Shown here: in pieces, positions 1-8,209 of the stretch
Layout of the letters: each line of letters starts with the position of its first letter
How positions within the stretch are numbered: position 1 is the first letter of the stretch
NCBI GenBank assembly: GCA_015258265.1
Contig: JABZIP010000005.1
Span: forward strand, 25,406 to 89,405
DNA from: Clostridiales bacterium
GTDB taxonomy: Bacteria; Bacillota; Clostridia; Peptostreptococcales; Anaerovoracaceae
Direction of reading: 5' to 3'
Length of the DNA: 64,000 nucleotides
Position numbers and translations under genes: made by a program
The notes under the pieces: generated by a model
What the model was told of the DNA's origin: nothing
Seen by the model: the letters and a program-made list of their open reading frames with translations, nothing else
The model's database searches: none

Positions 1-60
1 TGCCAAAAGCACCGATGAATTGCCTTTCTTGCTGAAAATACAAATTCCTATACCATTCAT
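1..60 (-). CDS. truncated TadE/TadG-like pilus gene (5' end only)
   Basis: Twenty codons at the window edge, reading leftwards from an ATG that overlaps the tadE stop (ATGA overlap). The peptide begins MNGIGICIFSKKGNSSVLLA. A short basic stretch, then KKGN before a hydrophobic start, resembles the class III leader of TadE/TadF/TadG minor pilins, so a further minor pilin or pilus-tip gene of the tad operon is likely. The body lies outside the window, so the family is inferred from position and leader only. Confidence 0.55.
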   Translation of the reverse strand, partial: MNGIGICIFSKKGNSSVLLA

Positions 61-479
61 TTAATCACCATATCCAACTTTCTGATATACTTTTTTTCAT
101 CTATGTCATAAAGCACCGAATAATGGCTGCGCTTCTTAGTAGAAAACGCTATCCCATAAGAGCTGTACTGTTTTGCCCTTATCCCTTCCAAAACCGTTTC
201 TGTGCCTGTTCGTCCTCTTTTAATCGTATCGCCATACATGAACACTTGCTTTGAATACTTATCTTGTACCAGCGCCATCGAATTTGAAAATTCAAAACTT
301 CCTATCTTATTGTCAGTCAAATTTTTTTCCTTCAATTCGATATTAAGTCCGGCTTTTGCCACGCTCGCCATATACATAGATATTATTATGCAAATTACAG
401 TAATCATAGTCAAAAATATCAAGGGATATATAAGCGATGCCTCCACAATAGCTCCGCCCTTTTTACATTTAATTTTCAT
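57..479 (-). CDS. tadE: TadE-like minor pilin
   Basis: 140 residues. The N-terminus has a short basic head, then KKGGAIVEASLIYPLIFL, the TadE pattern of a Gly processing site, a Glu five residues later and a single membrane helix (about residues 10-38). The remainder is a small extracytoplasmic domain without recognised motif. TadE/TadF pseudopilins are cleaved by a prepilin peptidase and help assemble Flp fibres. The ATG directly follows the stop of the flp gene, so the two are translationally coupled. Family assignment rests on the leader and on gene order after tadA-tadB-tadC-flp. Confidence 0.75.
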   Translation of the reverse strand: MKIKCKKGGAIVEASLIYPLIFLTMITVICIIISMYMASVAKAGLNIELKEKNLTDNKIGSFEFSNSMALVQDKYSKQVFMYGDTIKRGRTGTETVLEGIRAKQYSSYGIAFSTKKRSHYSVLYDIDEKKYIRKLDMVIK

Positions 480-632
480 CTAAAAACCCGCATTCATCAA
501 TCCTGCAAATATTTTTTCGACAAAATTGGTTATGTGGCTCTTAAAAAGCAAGCCTACACCGATAGCGATAGCTATAAGTATTCCAACTTGAACCATTTCC
601 ATTCCCTTTTTGCTTCTAAACATTTTCAACAT
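480..632 (-). CDS. flp: Flp-type major pilin
   Basis: 50 residues from the ATG at 632, which is preceded by a clear AGGGAGGAAG ribosome site. A longer reading from 677 overlaps the tadC stop and has no such site, so the short start is preferred. The protein is a basic head (MLKMFRSKKG), then MEMVQVGILIAIAIGVGLLF, a single hydrophobic helix, and a short tail. This is the size and layout of Flp type IVb pilins, the fibre subunit of the Tad secretion/adhesion system. The Glu two residues after Gly is typical of prepilin peptidase substrates. It lies between tadC and tadE. Confidence 0.8.
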   Translation of the reverse strand: MLKMFRSKKGMEMVQVGILIAIAIGVGLLFKSHITNFVEKIFAGLMNAGF

Positions 633-651
633 ACTTTCTTCCTCCCTTCTT

Positions 652-1818
652 TCACATATCGAGCATCGCCGGCGCAAGAGTTATTAAAATCAGAGATAAA
701 AGCTGCATCGCAAGCGGTATGGTCAATTTTGTTTCAGCTACTCTTGCCCGTTCTTCCGCTCGCTTCCTTCTTTGATAAGACAGAAGCTCGCTTTCAGTTT
801 GCATTGCCCGCACAAGCTCTGTCCCTCTATTGATATTATCGCTTATCACATTAACAACCCTTATAAACTCTTTATTTTCCGTTCGCTTAGAGAATTTTTT
901 CAATTCTACAATTACAGAAGCATTGCTTTCCTTAGACTTTTGATTTATTTTCCAAAGTTCATCGTAAAAATACGATTGACAATTTGATATGCTGCCATAA
1001 GCAACAGTTTTCTCAAATGCCGATGTAAATACCATTCCTGCATTTATGAGTAGCACCAATTTATTAAAGAATTCCGACAATTCTCGTTCAACCGATTCTG
1101 CTGCCTTTTTTTCCTCTCTTTTGAACCTTTCGTACCTACCCGCATATACTAACACCAGTCCTAAAATACCTGCAATCAAAATCACTATGTATGTCCTGTC
1201 TTTTTTGCTCCTCCACGATAGTTGCTTTATACTTCCCGCTTCTTTCGGCAGTTTGATTACATCTCTATCGTCCTTTGCTCCTATAGTATATAATTTAAGT
1301 TTAAGTTCATCATCAGCGCTCTTTCGCCTTGCCGCAAGCAGGCGCTTTTCTTCCTGCTCGCGTTGCTTTTTCACATATCCCTTTGGGTTTACTAAAAGCA
1401 ATACTTTCTTATCGATTTTTTCTTTTTTCGATTTTCCCGATACCACAAGCTCCAAGTTTTTCGGTACTTCTTCCGCAATCTTTCTACTCACATACTGCCT
1501 ACCGTTTTTCTCAAAAACTATTTCCTCATCATTTAAAACTATGTTTATGACAAAACAAGTAATTAACATAGTAGCGATAACTAAAATCAGAAAATATCTT
1601 TTGCAAATTTCGCTCCTGTGTCTTTCAATCTTCGAAAAATCCGCTTCATCTCCGCAAACCTTATAAAGTAATCTTCTGAATTCCTCCTCTTGCCCCGTAA
1701 ACCTCGCGGGTAGGACTTTGGATATTTTTTTAGAAATCTCATCCAAACTATTGCTCAATTTTCCGTCATTCGAAATAAAGCTATTATCGTTTTTTAAACT
1801 CATTTTAAAGAATTTCAT
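652..1818 (-). CDS. tadC: TadC-like type II secretion F-domain membrane protein
   Basis: 388 residues. Hydrophobic helices occur near residues 72-92, 210-228 and at the very C-terminus (ending ITLAPAMLDM). The region from about residue 240 (ELSEFFNKLVLLINAGM) to the end is the T2SSF/GspF domain: helical, with a conserved RxxGxELxxAM-like segment (NRGTELVRAMQTESELLS) and a basic RRKRAEERA stretch. TadC partners TadB as inner-membrane platform of the Flp pilus motor. The long charged N-terminal half (about 230 residues, Lys/Glu rich) is more than a minimal TadC carries. The start overlaps the tadB stop by ATGA. Confidence 0.75.
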   Translation of the reverse strand: MKFFKMSLKNDNSFISNDGKLSNSLDEISKKISKVLPARFTGQEEEFRRLLYKVCGDEADFSKIERHRSEICKRYFLILVIATMLITCFVINIVLNDEEIVFEKNGRQYVSRKIAEEVPKNLELVVSGKSKKEKIDKKVLLLVNPKGYVKKQREQEEKRLLAARRKSADDELKLKLYTIGAKDDRDVIKLPKEAGSIKQLSWRSKKDRTYIVILIAGILGLVLVYAGRYERFKREEKKAAESVERELSEFFNKLVLLINAGMVFTSAFEKTVAYGSISNCQSYFYDELWKINQKSKESNASVIVELKKFSKRTENKEFIRVVNVISDNINRGTELVRAMQTESELLSYQRRKRAEERARVAETKLTIPLAMQLLSLILITLAPAMLDM

Positions 1819-2585
1819 ATTTCAATATCCATTATCCTTCCCATCACATAATAAGCTGCTGCGGTAATAGCAAGTGCAAGTGTCATTATCAACATTCCTA
1901 TTCCCGTATGATACAGCTTGTCCAAATACCCGGGAGACATCAAGTTAAGAAAAACTATTATCACAAGCGGCATTAAACTGATAATTTTTCCCTCAACACG
2001 CTTTTGCGCTGTCAATGTTTGAATTTCTCTTGATACATTTAATCTATTAACCAAAATTTGCGTTGTATTCAAAATCACCTGTTTCACATCAGCCCCCGTA
2101 CTTCTACAAATGGAATAAGTTTCAGCAAAACTGATTATTTCGGCAATCCTACTCCTATACGCAAAATCCTTTAATAGTTCCTCCTCATTGGCATGACTTT
2201 CTTTTATAGCATTTATCATTAAAGAAAGCTCCTGCATGATAGGCTCGCTATCGTTATAAATCAAACTCAAACTGCCTTCAGCTTCTAACAGCGCCTCCGC
2301 CATTTGTCTCCCCGAGCTTATAGATGCATCCAGCGCATATAGCAAGTCCCGAAAACTATACCTAAGCCTTTCTGAAATTTGCCGCAACCTATAAGCCTCG
2401 TAAAATCTCTTAAGCGGTACAGAAAGCAAAGAAAAAACTACAGACACGATAATGTTTCCATAAAAAATCACTCCGACCACCATAAATGCGGATATGCATT
2501 TCATATAATAATCTACCGTTTCCTTTTTAGATAACCTGTAAACCGTATAATTCGGTTTCTTATTATCTAACTCTCCTTCGCCCAT
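1815..2585 (-). CDS. tadB: TadB-like type II secretion F-domain membrane protein
   Basis: 256 residues. Two hydrophobic N-terminal helices (about 28-62) are followed by a cytoplasmic T2SSF domain (RDLLYALDASISSGRQMAEALLEAE, then CRSTGADVKQVI) and two C-terminal helices (LMPLVIIVFLNLMSPGYLDKL is the characteristic TadB end). It forms the membrane platform with TadC. The ATG at 2585 follows a strong GAGGAGG site and overlaps the end of tadA by 19 bp, so translation is coupled. Confidence 0.85.
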   Translation of the reverse strand: MGEGELDNKKPNYTVYRLSKKETVDYYMKCISAFMVVGVIFYGNIIVSVVFSLLSVPLKRFYEAYRLRQISERLRYSFRDLLYALDASISSGRQMAEALLEAEGSLSLIYNDSEPIMQELSLMINAIKESHANEEELLKDFAYRSRIAEIISFAETYSICRSTGADVKQVILNTTQILVNRLNVSREIQTLTAQKRVEGKIISLMPLVIIVFLNLMSPGYLDKLYHTGIGMLIMTLALAITAAAYYVMGRIMDIEI

Positions 2586-3817
2586 AATTCCTCCTCTTTA
2601 AGCCCACGAAGTATCATTTTTCTGATATTTTTCATCTTATTTCCCGTTCGCTGCAGCCCTTTTTCCTTATCATACAGGAATATTTCGTTCAACACATAAT
2701 CGGAGCCGTCATGTCCCAGTATCTCTGTAATTTCAAGCACTTTTCTACTTTTATCCGCCATTCGGCTCAAATGCACCATTACATCTATCCCTTCAACAAT
2801 CTGTCCTCTTATCGCGTCTATTGGAAAATCCGCCGCTTGCATTACCATAGTTTCAAGTCTTTTCAACATTCCCTTTACAGAATTACCATGTCCTGTAGAA
2901 AGTGAACCGTCATGCCCGGTATTAAAAGCATTCAGCATATCAAGCACTTCCTTGCCTCTCACTTCACCGACAATTATCCTGTTAGGTCGCATCCTCAGAC
3001 TGCTTCTTATAAGCTGCTGCATATCGACCTCGCCCATACCCTGAACATTAGATTGTTTGCATTCCATTCGCACCAAATTCTCAATGCCGATAATTTGAAG
3101 CTCCGCAGCATCTTCTATAGTTATCACTCGCTCATCCTTCGGAATATACGACGAAAGCACATTAAGCATGCTCGTTTTGCCGCTTCCTGTTCCTCCACTT
3201 ATAAAAACATTCGAACCGAACCTCACCAATTTTTCCAAAAAATCAGCAGCCTCTTCCGTAATGCTTCCAAACCCTATCATATCTTTCATATCATAGGCTT
3301 TCTCAGGAAATCTCCTAATCGTAAGCGCAGGTCCGTTCAGCGCCACATTCTTATAAACGGCATTCACCCTTGATCCGTCTAAAAGTCTGGCATCTACTAT
3401 AGGATTTAATTCGTTTATCTCTCTGTGGACTCTCGCCGCTATCCTCCTAATGATTTCCTCGAGCTCCTCAACATTCGAAAAACTTTTCCCCGTATTTATA
3501 AGAGTACCGTCGCGCTCCACAAAAATGTTTTCCGTGCCGTTCACCATTATCTCCGTAACTTTCTTATCTTCCGTAAATGGATACAATAGTCCGACATCGC
3601 AGCGAACCGAAAAGTAAACTTGCCTAATCAGATTGTCTTTTTCTCGAAAATTCAAATCTTTCGTAAGCTCACTGTCAAGCAATAATCTTTCGATAAATTC
3701 AAATGCCGCTTCTTCGCTTTCAAAACTTTCGCCGACACTCATGGCTTTCCTCACAAAAGAGAGTGCCTCAGTCCTGACCTCATTATCAAGTTTCACCATT
3801 CCGTAATCCAAATCCAT
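2567..3817 (-). CDS. tadA: TadA/CpaF-family pilus assembly ATPase
   Basis: Hexameric secretion ATPase that powers Flp pilus assembly. The N-terminal part has ICMVNG-type sequence (VTEIMVNGTENIFVERDG). The motor has Walker A SGGTGSGKTSML, an acidic Asp box (ITIEDAAELQ), Walker B (RPNRIIVGEVRG) and a His box (GHDGSLSTGHGNS). I place the start at the ATG at 3817 (MDLDYGMVKL) with AAGGAAG upstream, giving 416 residues. An open frame reaches back to 3943, but that extra stretch contains a promoter-like sequence and a hairpin. It is the first gene of the visible tad operon; TadZ/CpaE is not present. Confidence 0.9.
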   Translation of the reverse strand: MDLDYGMVKLDNEVRTEALSFVRKAMSVGESFESEEAAFEFIERLLLDSELTKDLNFREKDNLIRQVYFSVRCDVGLLYPFTEDKKVTEIMVNGTENIFVERDGTLINTGKSFSNVEELEEIIRRIAARVHREINELNPIVDARLLDGSRVNAVYKNVALNGPALTIRRFPEKAYDMKDMIGFGSITEEAADFLEKLVRFGSNVFISGGTGSGKTSMLNVLSSYIPKDERVITIEDAAELQIIGIENLVRMECKQSNVQGMGEVDMQQLIRSSLRMRPNRIIVGEVRGKEVLDMLNAFNTGHDGSLSTGHGNSVKGMLKRLETMVMQAADFPIDAIRGQIVEGIDVMVHLSRMADKSRKVLEITEILGHDGSDYVLNEIFLYDKEKGLQRTGNKMKNIRKMILRGLKEEELWAKES

Positions 3818-3862
3818 AATTGCGTTTTCTTCCTTTGCTTGCAATTTATTCCTGTTATATAC

Positions 3863-3891
3863 ATAATAAAACAGCTGCAATAGAATTGCAA
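3863..3891 (-). promoter_or_regulatory. promoter for the tad operon
   Basis: On the minus strand TTGCAA (3891-3886), 17 bases, TATTAT (3868-3863). The predicted start of transcription is about 40 bases before the tadA ATG at 3817. It overlaps the inverted repeat at 3868-3898. Confidence 0.55.
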
Positions 3892-3898
3892 CTGTTTT
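3868..3898 (-). terminator. inverted repeat between superoxide reductase and tadA
   Basis: Two 14-base arms (AAAACAGTTGCAAT / ATTGCAGCTGTTTT on the minus strand, one G-T mismatch) separated by TCT and followed by ATTAT. It could terminate the superoxide reductase transcript. Because it spans the -35/-10 spacer of the tad promoter it could instead be an operator. It lies inside the open frame of tadA if the 3943 start is used, which argues for the 3817 start. Confidence 0.45.
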
Positions 3899-3973
3899 AA
3901 TTCGACTTTTTTCGACATGCCTGTGGATAACTTCCTCCGGCATACCATTTTGGGCCTACCTTAAATCGGTAAA

Positions 3974-4357
3974 CTATTTGATTTCAGTTTTCCAAAGACC
4001 GTGCAAATTGCAGTATTCATAAACTGCCAGCGGCTTTTCACCTTCGCTTAGTAGGAACTCTGCGCACGGTTTTTCGCCGGGTTTAAGATCCTTTCTATAA
4101 GCCCCTTTGCTAGTTTCCAAATAGATGAACATAATATAATGCTCCTCAAGCATAGGATGCTCAACCTCTCCAACAACTGCTGTAACTTTGTTACCCTCAA
4201 CTGTTACTACCGGTGTGTGCTTTTCCAAAGCGGCATCTACCGTATTTGCAACAAGCTCCTTCATTTCCTCACCGCAACAGACAAGTTTGTCGTTGAACTC
4301 TCCAAAAACTTCCAATATATGTCCACCGTTTGCACATTTAAAAAATTTATTTGCCAT
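3974..4357 (-). CDS. dfx: superoxide reductase (desulfoferrodoxin family) with degenerate centre I
   Basis: 127 residues; reduces superoxide to peroxide in the cytoplasm of anaerobes. The catalytic centre II is complete: E45-K46-H47, H67, H73, C116 and H119 (motifs EKHTPV, VEHPMLEEHY, YCNLHGLW). The N-terminal desulforedoxin-like segment keeps C8 and the pair C27-C28, but the usual Cys of the C-x2-C pair is Gly11 (codon GGT; Cys would be TGT). Only three of the four iron ligands of centre I remain. Start supported by GGAGG before ATG. The gene has its own short leader and is followed by the tad operon. Confidence 0.9.
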   Translation of the reverse strand: MANKFFKCANGGHILEVFGEFNDKLVCCGEEMKELVANTVDAALEKHTPVVTVEGNKVTAVVGEVEHPMLEEHYIMFIYLETSKGAYRKDLKPGEKPCAEFLLSEGEKPLAVYEYCNLHGLWKTEIK

Positions 4358-4447
4358 TTTAAACCTCCATATTATCTAATGTGTTGTAACTAGTTTATAC
4401 ACCAATTTTCTGCACTAATAACACTAATAACGGAAGTTAATTTTTTG

Positions 4448-5077
4448 TCAATTTTGCGCACCGGCAAGAGCAGCTTTAACCGCTCCTTTGATGCCGTTTG
4501 AACTGTAAGTAGCTCCGGCAACCGCATCCACATCCGCACTTTGTGCTGCCAAGATTTTACCGATTACCGCCTTTGCATCATCGATATACGGAGAATCCTC
4601 TTTGTGCGAAATAATACTTATTGACTTGATTGCATCCGCCTTCAATACAACCGATACCGTAATATTATCGACATATCCTTTGGCACTTCCCGTAAAAGTT
4701 CCGTCTTTGTACTTTTGCGCAGGAACTGTAGGTTCCGCCTTTTCCGGTTCGGTTTTCAATATTTCTTTCTTTTCAGGCTCTGCTTTAGCAGTTGCCGTTT
4801 TTTCCGATTCCGCCTTTACGGATTTTGATTTTTCAGCTTCATCCGCCGGCTTTGCTTCCTGTTTTTCTACCGGTTTGTCTGCAGTTTTTTCTTCCGATTT
4901 TTTTGCTTCTGCCGTAGGTTCCTCCTCTTTTTTTTGCGTTTCGCTTTCCTGCTTTTCGGAAACTGCCTTCACAGTCTCACTTTTATCCCCTTCGATTTTA
5001 TCAGTTTTTTCACAACCCGACAAAAATACGCTTACACAGATTGCCAGCACAAATACCAACAACTTGACTTTTTTCAT
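4448..5077 (-). CDS. FMN-binding-domain lipoprotein
   Basis: About 209 residues from the ATG at 5077 (GGAGGAG upstream; an in-frame ATG at 5095 has no good site). Signal peptide with lipobox LSGC (lipid anchor). Then a Lys/Glu/Ala-rich linker of about 100 residues with loose EK(A/T)EPEK-type repeats, and a C-terminal FMN_bind domain starting at YKDGTFTGSAKGY and ending with AVAGATYSSNGI. The GAT Thr is the residue to which ApbE-type flavin transferases attach FMN. In the family this domain is a one-electron carrier on the outer face of the membrane. It follows the ferric-reductase-like gene, so it probably takes electrons from it. No apbE gene is in the window. Confidence 0.85.
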   Translation of the reverse strand: MKKVKLLVFVLAICVSVFLSGCEKTDKIEGDKSETVKAVSEKQESETQKKEEEPTAEAKKSEEKTADKPVEKQEAKPADEAEKSKSVKAESEKTATAKAEPEKKEILKTEPEKAEPTVPAQKYKDGTFTGSAKGYVDNITVSVVLKADAIKSISIISHKEDSPYIDDAKAVIGKILAAQSADVDAVAGATYSSNGIKGAVKAALAGAQN

Positions 5078-5162
5078 AATCTCCTCCATATACATTTTTT
5101 AATTTCATCCACGTTTATATTTTTTATTTCATTCTTTTGCTCGCATACTTGCTTCAGAGCAC

Positions 5163-5867
5163 CTAATGTTTTTCGCTTTTTTGCCCTAGCGCCTTTCTGA
5201 TTCTCAAAAATGCGTACATACCGAATACAACCGTATAAATGGCAGAGTCGATAACATAATGCCAAAATACGTCGTAATGCTCAAGTTGCCGCATTTGCAG
5301 AGCTATTGATACAAAAATCAACATTACATGAATATATATGAGCATATAGAACGGATACGCCAATCTTTGCAGTTTTTTCCAACTTTTCGCTTTCATCTTT
5401 TTCCTTACGCTCTTAAATGATGTGATCATCAAAGGCAACATAACAGCATCCAAAACTATCGTCAGGATAGTAGCAATTACAAAAGGTGTACTCAAGCGCT
5501 CTCTTGATGTAAAAAGCCACACTATATAATTTTTCCCATAGAAAAAATTGTGCACAAGTGTCAATATACAAGCTATAATCGAAAGCTCTGCACGAACCGA
5601 CATCAGCCGTATCTTGATTTGTGTACCGTTTTTAAATATAGCAGCCCACATCACAAGTGTAAAAAGTGCAGTCGCCACTATTCCCCGTTCAAACAGCATA
5701 GATATCTCATGAAGCAGGGCATTTGTACGCATAATCTCAAAGCCTGCCGCCGATATGCAAAATATGACAAATGCACCTATGTAGTAAACAGGTGCGTATT
5801 TTTTAATAGATTTGTGCAAAAACATCACAACGGCAAGTAAAACCACCGTAGTTAAAATAAATTTCAT
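5163..5867 (-). CDS. ferric-reductase-like heme membrane protein
   Basis: 234 residues, about six to seven membrane helices. It matches the ferric reductase-like transmembrane domain (YedZ/MsrQ, NADPH-oxidase fold). Paired helices carry candidate heme His residues in CILTLVHNFFYG and YPFYMLIYIHVML, with a basic loop KSWKKLQRLAYP between. No FAD/NADPH domain is fused, so it would pass electrons from a membrane or quinone donor outward. It is 85 bp upstream of the FMN lipoprotein and just after the large SLH-FMN genes, an arrangement seen in flavin-based extracytosolic electron transfer loci. Substrate unknown. Confidence 0.75.
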   Translation of the reverse strand: MKFILTTVVLLAVVMFLHKSIKKYAPVYYIGAFVIFCISAAGFEIMRTNALLHEISMLFERGIVATALFTLVMWAAIFKNGTQIKIRLMSVRAELSIIACILTLVHNFFYGKNYIVWLFTSRERLSTPFVIATILTIVLDAVMLPLMITSFKSVRKKMKAKSWKKLQRLAYPFYMLIYIHVMLIFVSIALQMRQLEHYDVFWHYVIDSAIYTVVFGMYAFLRIRKALGQKSEKH

Positions 5868-5964
5868 AGTACATCCTTATTTGTTTTATATACTTTAACT
5901 TTATAATCTTTAAATACTATAATAAAAAATTAAACTTTTTAAATTTTTGTGTTTAGTCTGCAAT

Positions 5965-5988
5965 AGGAGTGGCTGAAAAGCCACTCCT
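5965..5988 (-). terminator. hairpin after the SLH-FMN pseudogene
   Basis: Perfect 10-bp arms AGGAGTGGCT/AGCCACTCCT with a four-base loop, 8 bases past the stop at 5996. No run of T follows directly, so it may be a weak terminator or an mRNA 3'-end protecting hairpin. Downstream, 5868-5964 is very AT-rich and must hold the promoter of the ferric-reductase-like gene; I see no clear -35/-10 pair. Confidence 0.5.
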
Positions 5989-5995
5989 AAATTTG

Positions 5996-8209
5996 TTAAG
6001 GTTTAGAAATCCATAAATCATTTTTTTCACCCAATAATTTTCTGAGTTCACCATTACCATTTAGCATGTCATCAAAGTTTTCTATATTAATACTAATAAC
6101 TATATTAGTTCCTCCTATAACTCTAACCCTTTTTATCTTTAAATCTGTATGACTTATTGCTTGCCCAGACTTATTATAAAACTGAATGTTATCGGCATTT
6201 ATGCCACTTAAACTTGAACCCAAAGTTTGAAAATCTTCTTGTTTAAGTTGATATCTGGCTTTATTTTTTACTAATGTAATTTTTACTTTTTTCCCATCCT
6301 TAGAAATTTCCAAATAATCAGGTACATTATTAGCATTCGACACATCAGCTGCCTCTATCGTTATTTTGTGTTCATAAAATACACTGTCATCTTCTTTATA
6401 TGCGATTTTTAAGCTTATCTGTTTGCCTGCATCATTCGGATCATCTGTTATAACATCTCCTATATTCAAAGGTGAACCATTTTTCGTTATAGTCAAATAA
6501 TTTGTGTAATTTAACTTGTTCACATTTTCGCTATATTTATCCTCATTTTCAGCAATCAATTTTACAGCAAAATCATCACCAATTTCAAATTTATCGCCTA
6601 CCTTAACTTTGTTTTTTATTCCGGTAATATATTCAATGCCTATAATTTTCCTCTGCTCTTCCTCCGTAACATTCGTAAAATCTTTTTTATAATCGATACG
6701 ATATGTTTCAAATTCAAACATTTTTTCTGCATTTAAATTGTGTGTGTTTTCTTGCAACAAGGTGTCTTTCTCCGATTGTGCAACATCTATATATAGACTT
6801 CCGCTTTTTTTATGCGCATCACCTCTATAATGCTTATCGCCTACCTCTTTCAGCGTTACCCTGCTACCGTCGCTCTTGATAAGCTCGATATCCTGCAATT
6901 CTTTGTGCGCTAAATCAATTCCCACCTCGTATCGGAACTCCGAATTTTTTCCGTGGCTCACAACTATGTCTTGATAAGTAATTTCTTGCGGTGATTTTTT
7001 ATCCTTCAAAACAAGCCTTATTTTCTCAATTTGCACATATATCGGTTTTACCGAAAATTGCACTTCTTTCAAAAGCTCCATGCCGGATTCTTTGTGTTTC
7101 CAATGTATTTTATAATTTGCACGATAATTTGTATTGTCAGTTCTATTTATCGGTTTTGTAATATCTATTTTTTCGCCGTTTTTGTCGGTTACGAATACTT
7201 CAATCCCCTCGCTGTCAAAGTCCTTGGCTTGTATCTCGCGCCCTAATTTCAGTACCGAGTTGCGATTTGATTTTGTAACGGGATTTGGTAGAGAAGTGTG
7301 CACCGGAATCAATCTGATACTTGCCGGCAAAAGCTCAATTTTCTCACCGAAATATTGCGGAACGCTCTCATACGCATGATCTGCCAAGAATTTTTCTTTT
7401 TCCTTTTCATCCGATAATGCAGCCAGCGCTTTCTTTTGCTCCGCAGTAAGCTCATGCTTTTCAAATTTACCCGGTGCATTTATCAACCAAAAGCCCTTGT
7501 ATTTTTGCTGTTTTCCACTTTTCGCATCATTGAGCGCATTTTTGAAGCCTTTTCTAAAACCTTCCGCACTTTTTGTCGAACCGCTAACAGCATCAACAAT
7601 AGCACCAACACCCTTTTTCTCATTAAATTGCTCATAAATTTTCTTTAATGGTGTTTTCTTTACATAATCTACTACTCTTTCCGAACCGCCTGTATATTTC
7701 CAATCATCATCATCGTCCACGAAAAACTCAAGCGCCGCGTCTACAACGGTCCCCCTTGCTATGGATATTTTCGCTATATTCTTTTTAGGGAAATCGAATC
7801 CTTTATCTCCATTTTTGCTTTGTCTTTCCGCACTCGAAAATCCATACCCCTCACCGTAATATGTGCCATCTTTAAAAGTCGAATCTATTTCCGATTCTTG
7901 CGGTGCATGATACTCTCCCAGTTTTAAATTCATAGCCTTTAATTGAGAGCCTGTTTTAACCTCAATTTCGTATTTAATTGAAGGTTCGAATATATACTCC
8001 CCGTTTTCATTTTTAGCTGCAAAATTTATTTTGCTCGAATCTGTATTTATTATTCGTTTTGCTATTTCACCTCTATATACAGCTTCTTTTCCTGTATCAA
8101 CCGGCTTGGCTTTTATTTTTACCTCTTCTACACTGCTCACAAGCATTTTTAGAAGTCCGGAATTTTGATCGCCTGCAACCGCCAAATCTCCCTTTTGGTT
8201 CATAGTCAA
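5996..8209 (-). pseudogene. 3' part of frameshifted SLH-FMN surface protein gene
   Basis: Open frame of 737 codons without a ribosome site at its first possible start (a TTG in the middle of the preceding gene). Read one frame over, its upstream codons give NGLVRAVENAVIAGNIDESS, which completes the FMN-binding domain cut off in the 429-codon frame at 8206-9495. It contains a third FMN_bind domain (from about FKDGTYYGEGYGF to VDAVSGSTKSAEGF, with SGST in place of SGAT). Several beta-rich Ig-like or bacterial surface repeats follow to the C-terminus (ending LWISKP). It is probably not translated unless the frame is restored by variation, slippage or correction of a sequencing error. Confidence 0.75.

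Noticed and set aside
3919..3930. DnaA-box-like TTATCCACA
   Set aside because: Single copy, no AT-rich unwinding region or dnaA/dnaN nearby; not an origin.
8206..8209. Independent translation of the 737-codon frame from a TTG at 8209
   Set aside because: No Shine-Dalgarno sequence, start falls inside the FMN_bind-coding stretch, and the upstream codons in the same frame complete that domain; frameshift is the simpler reading.
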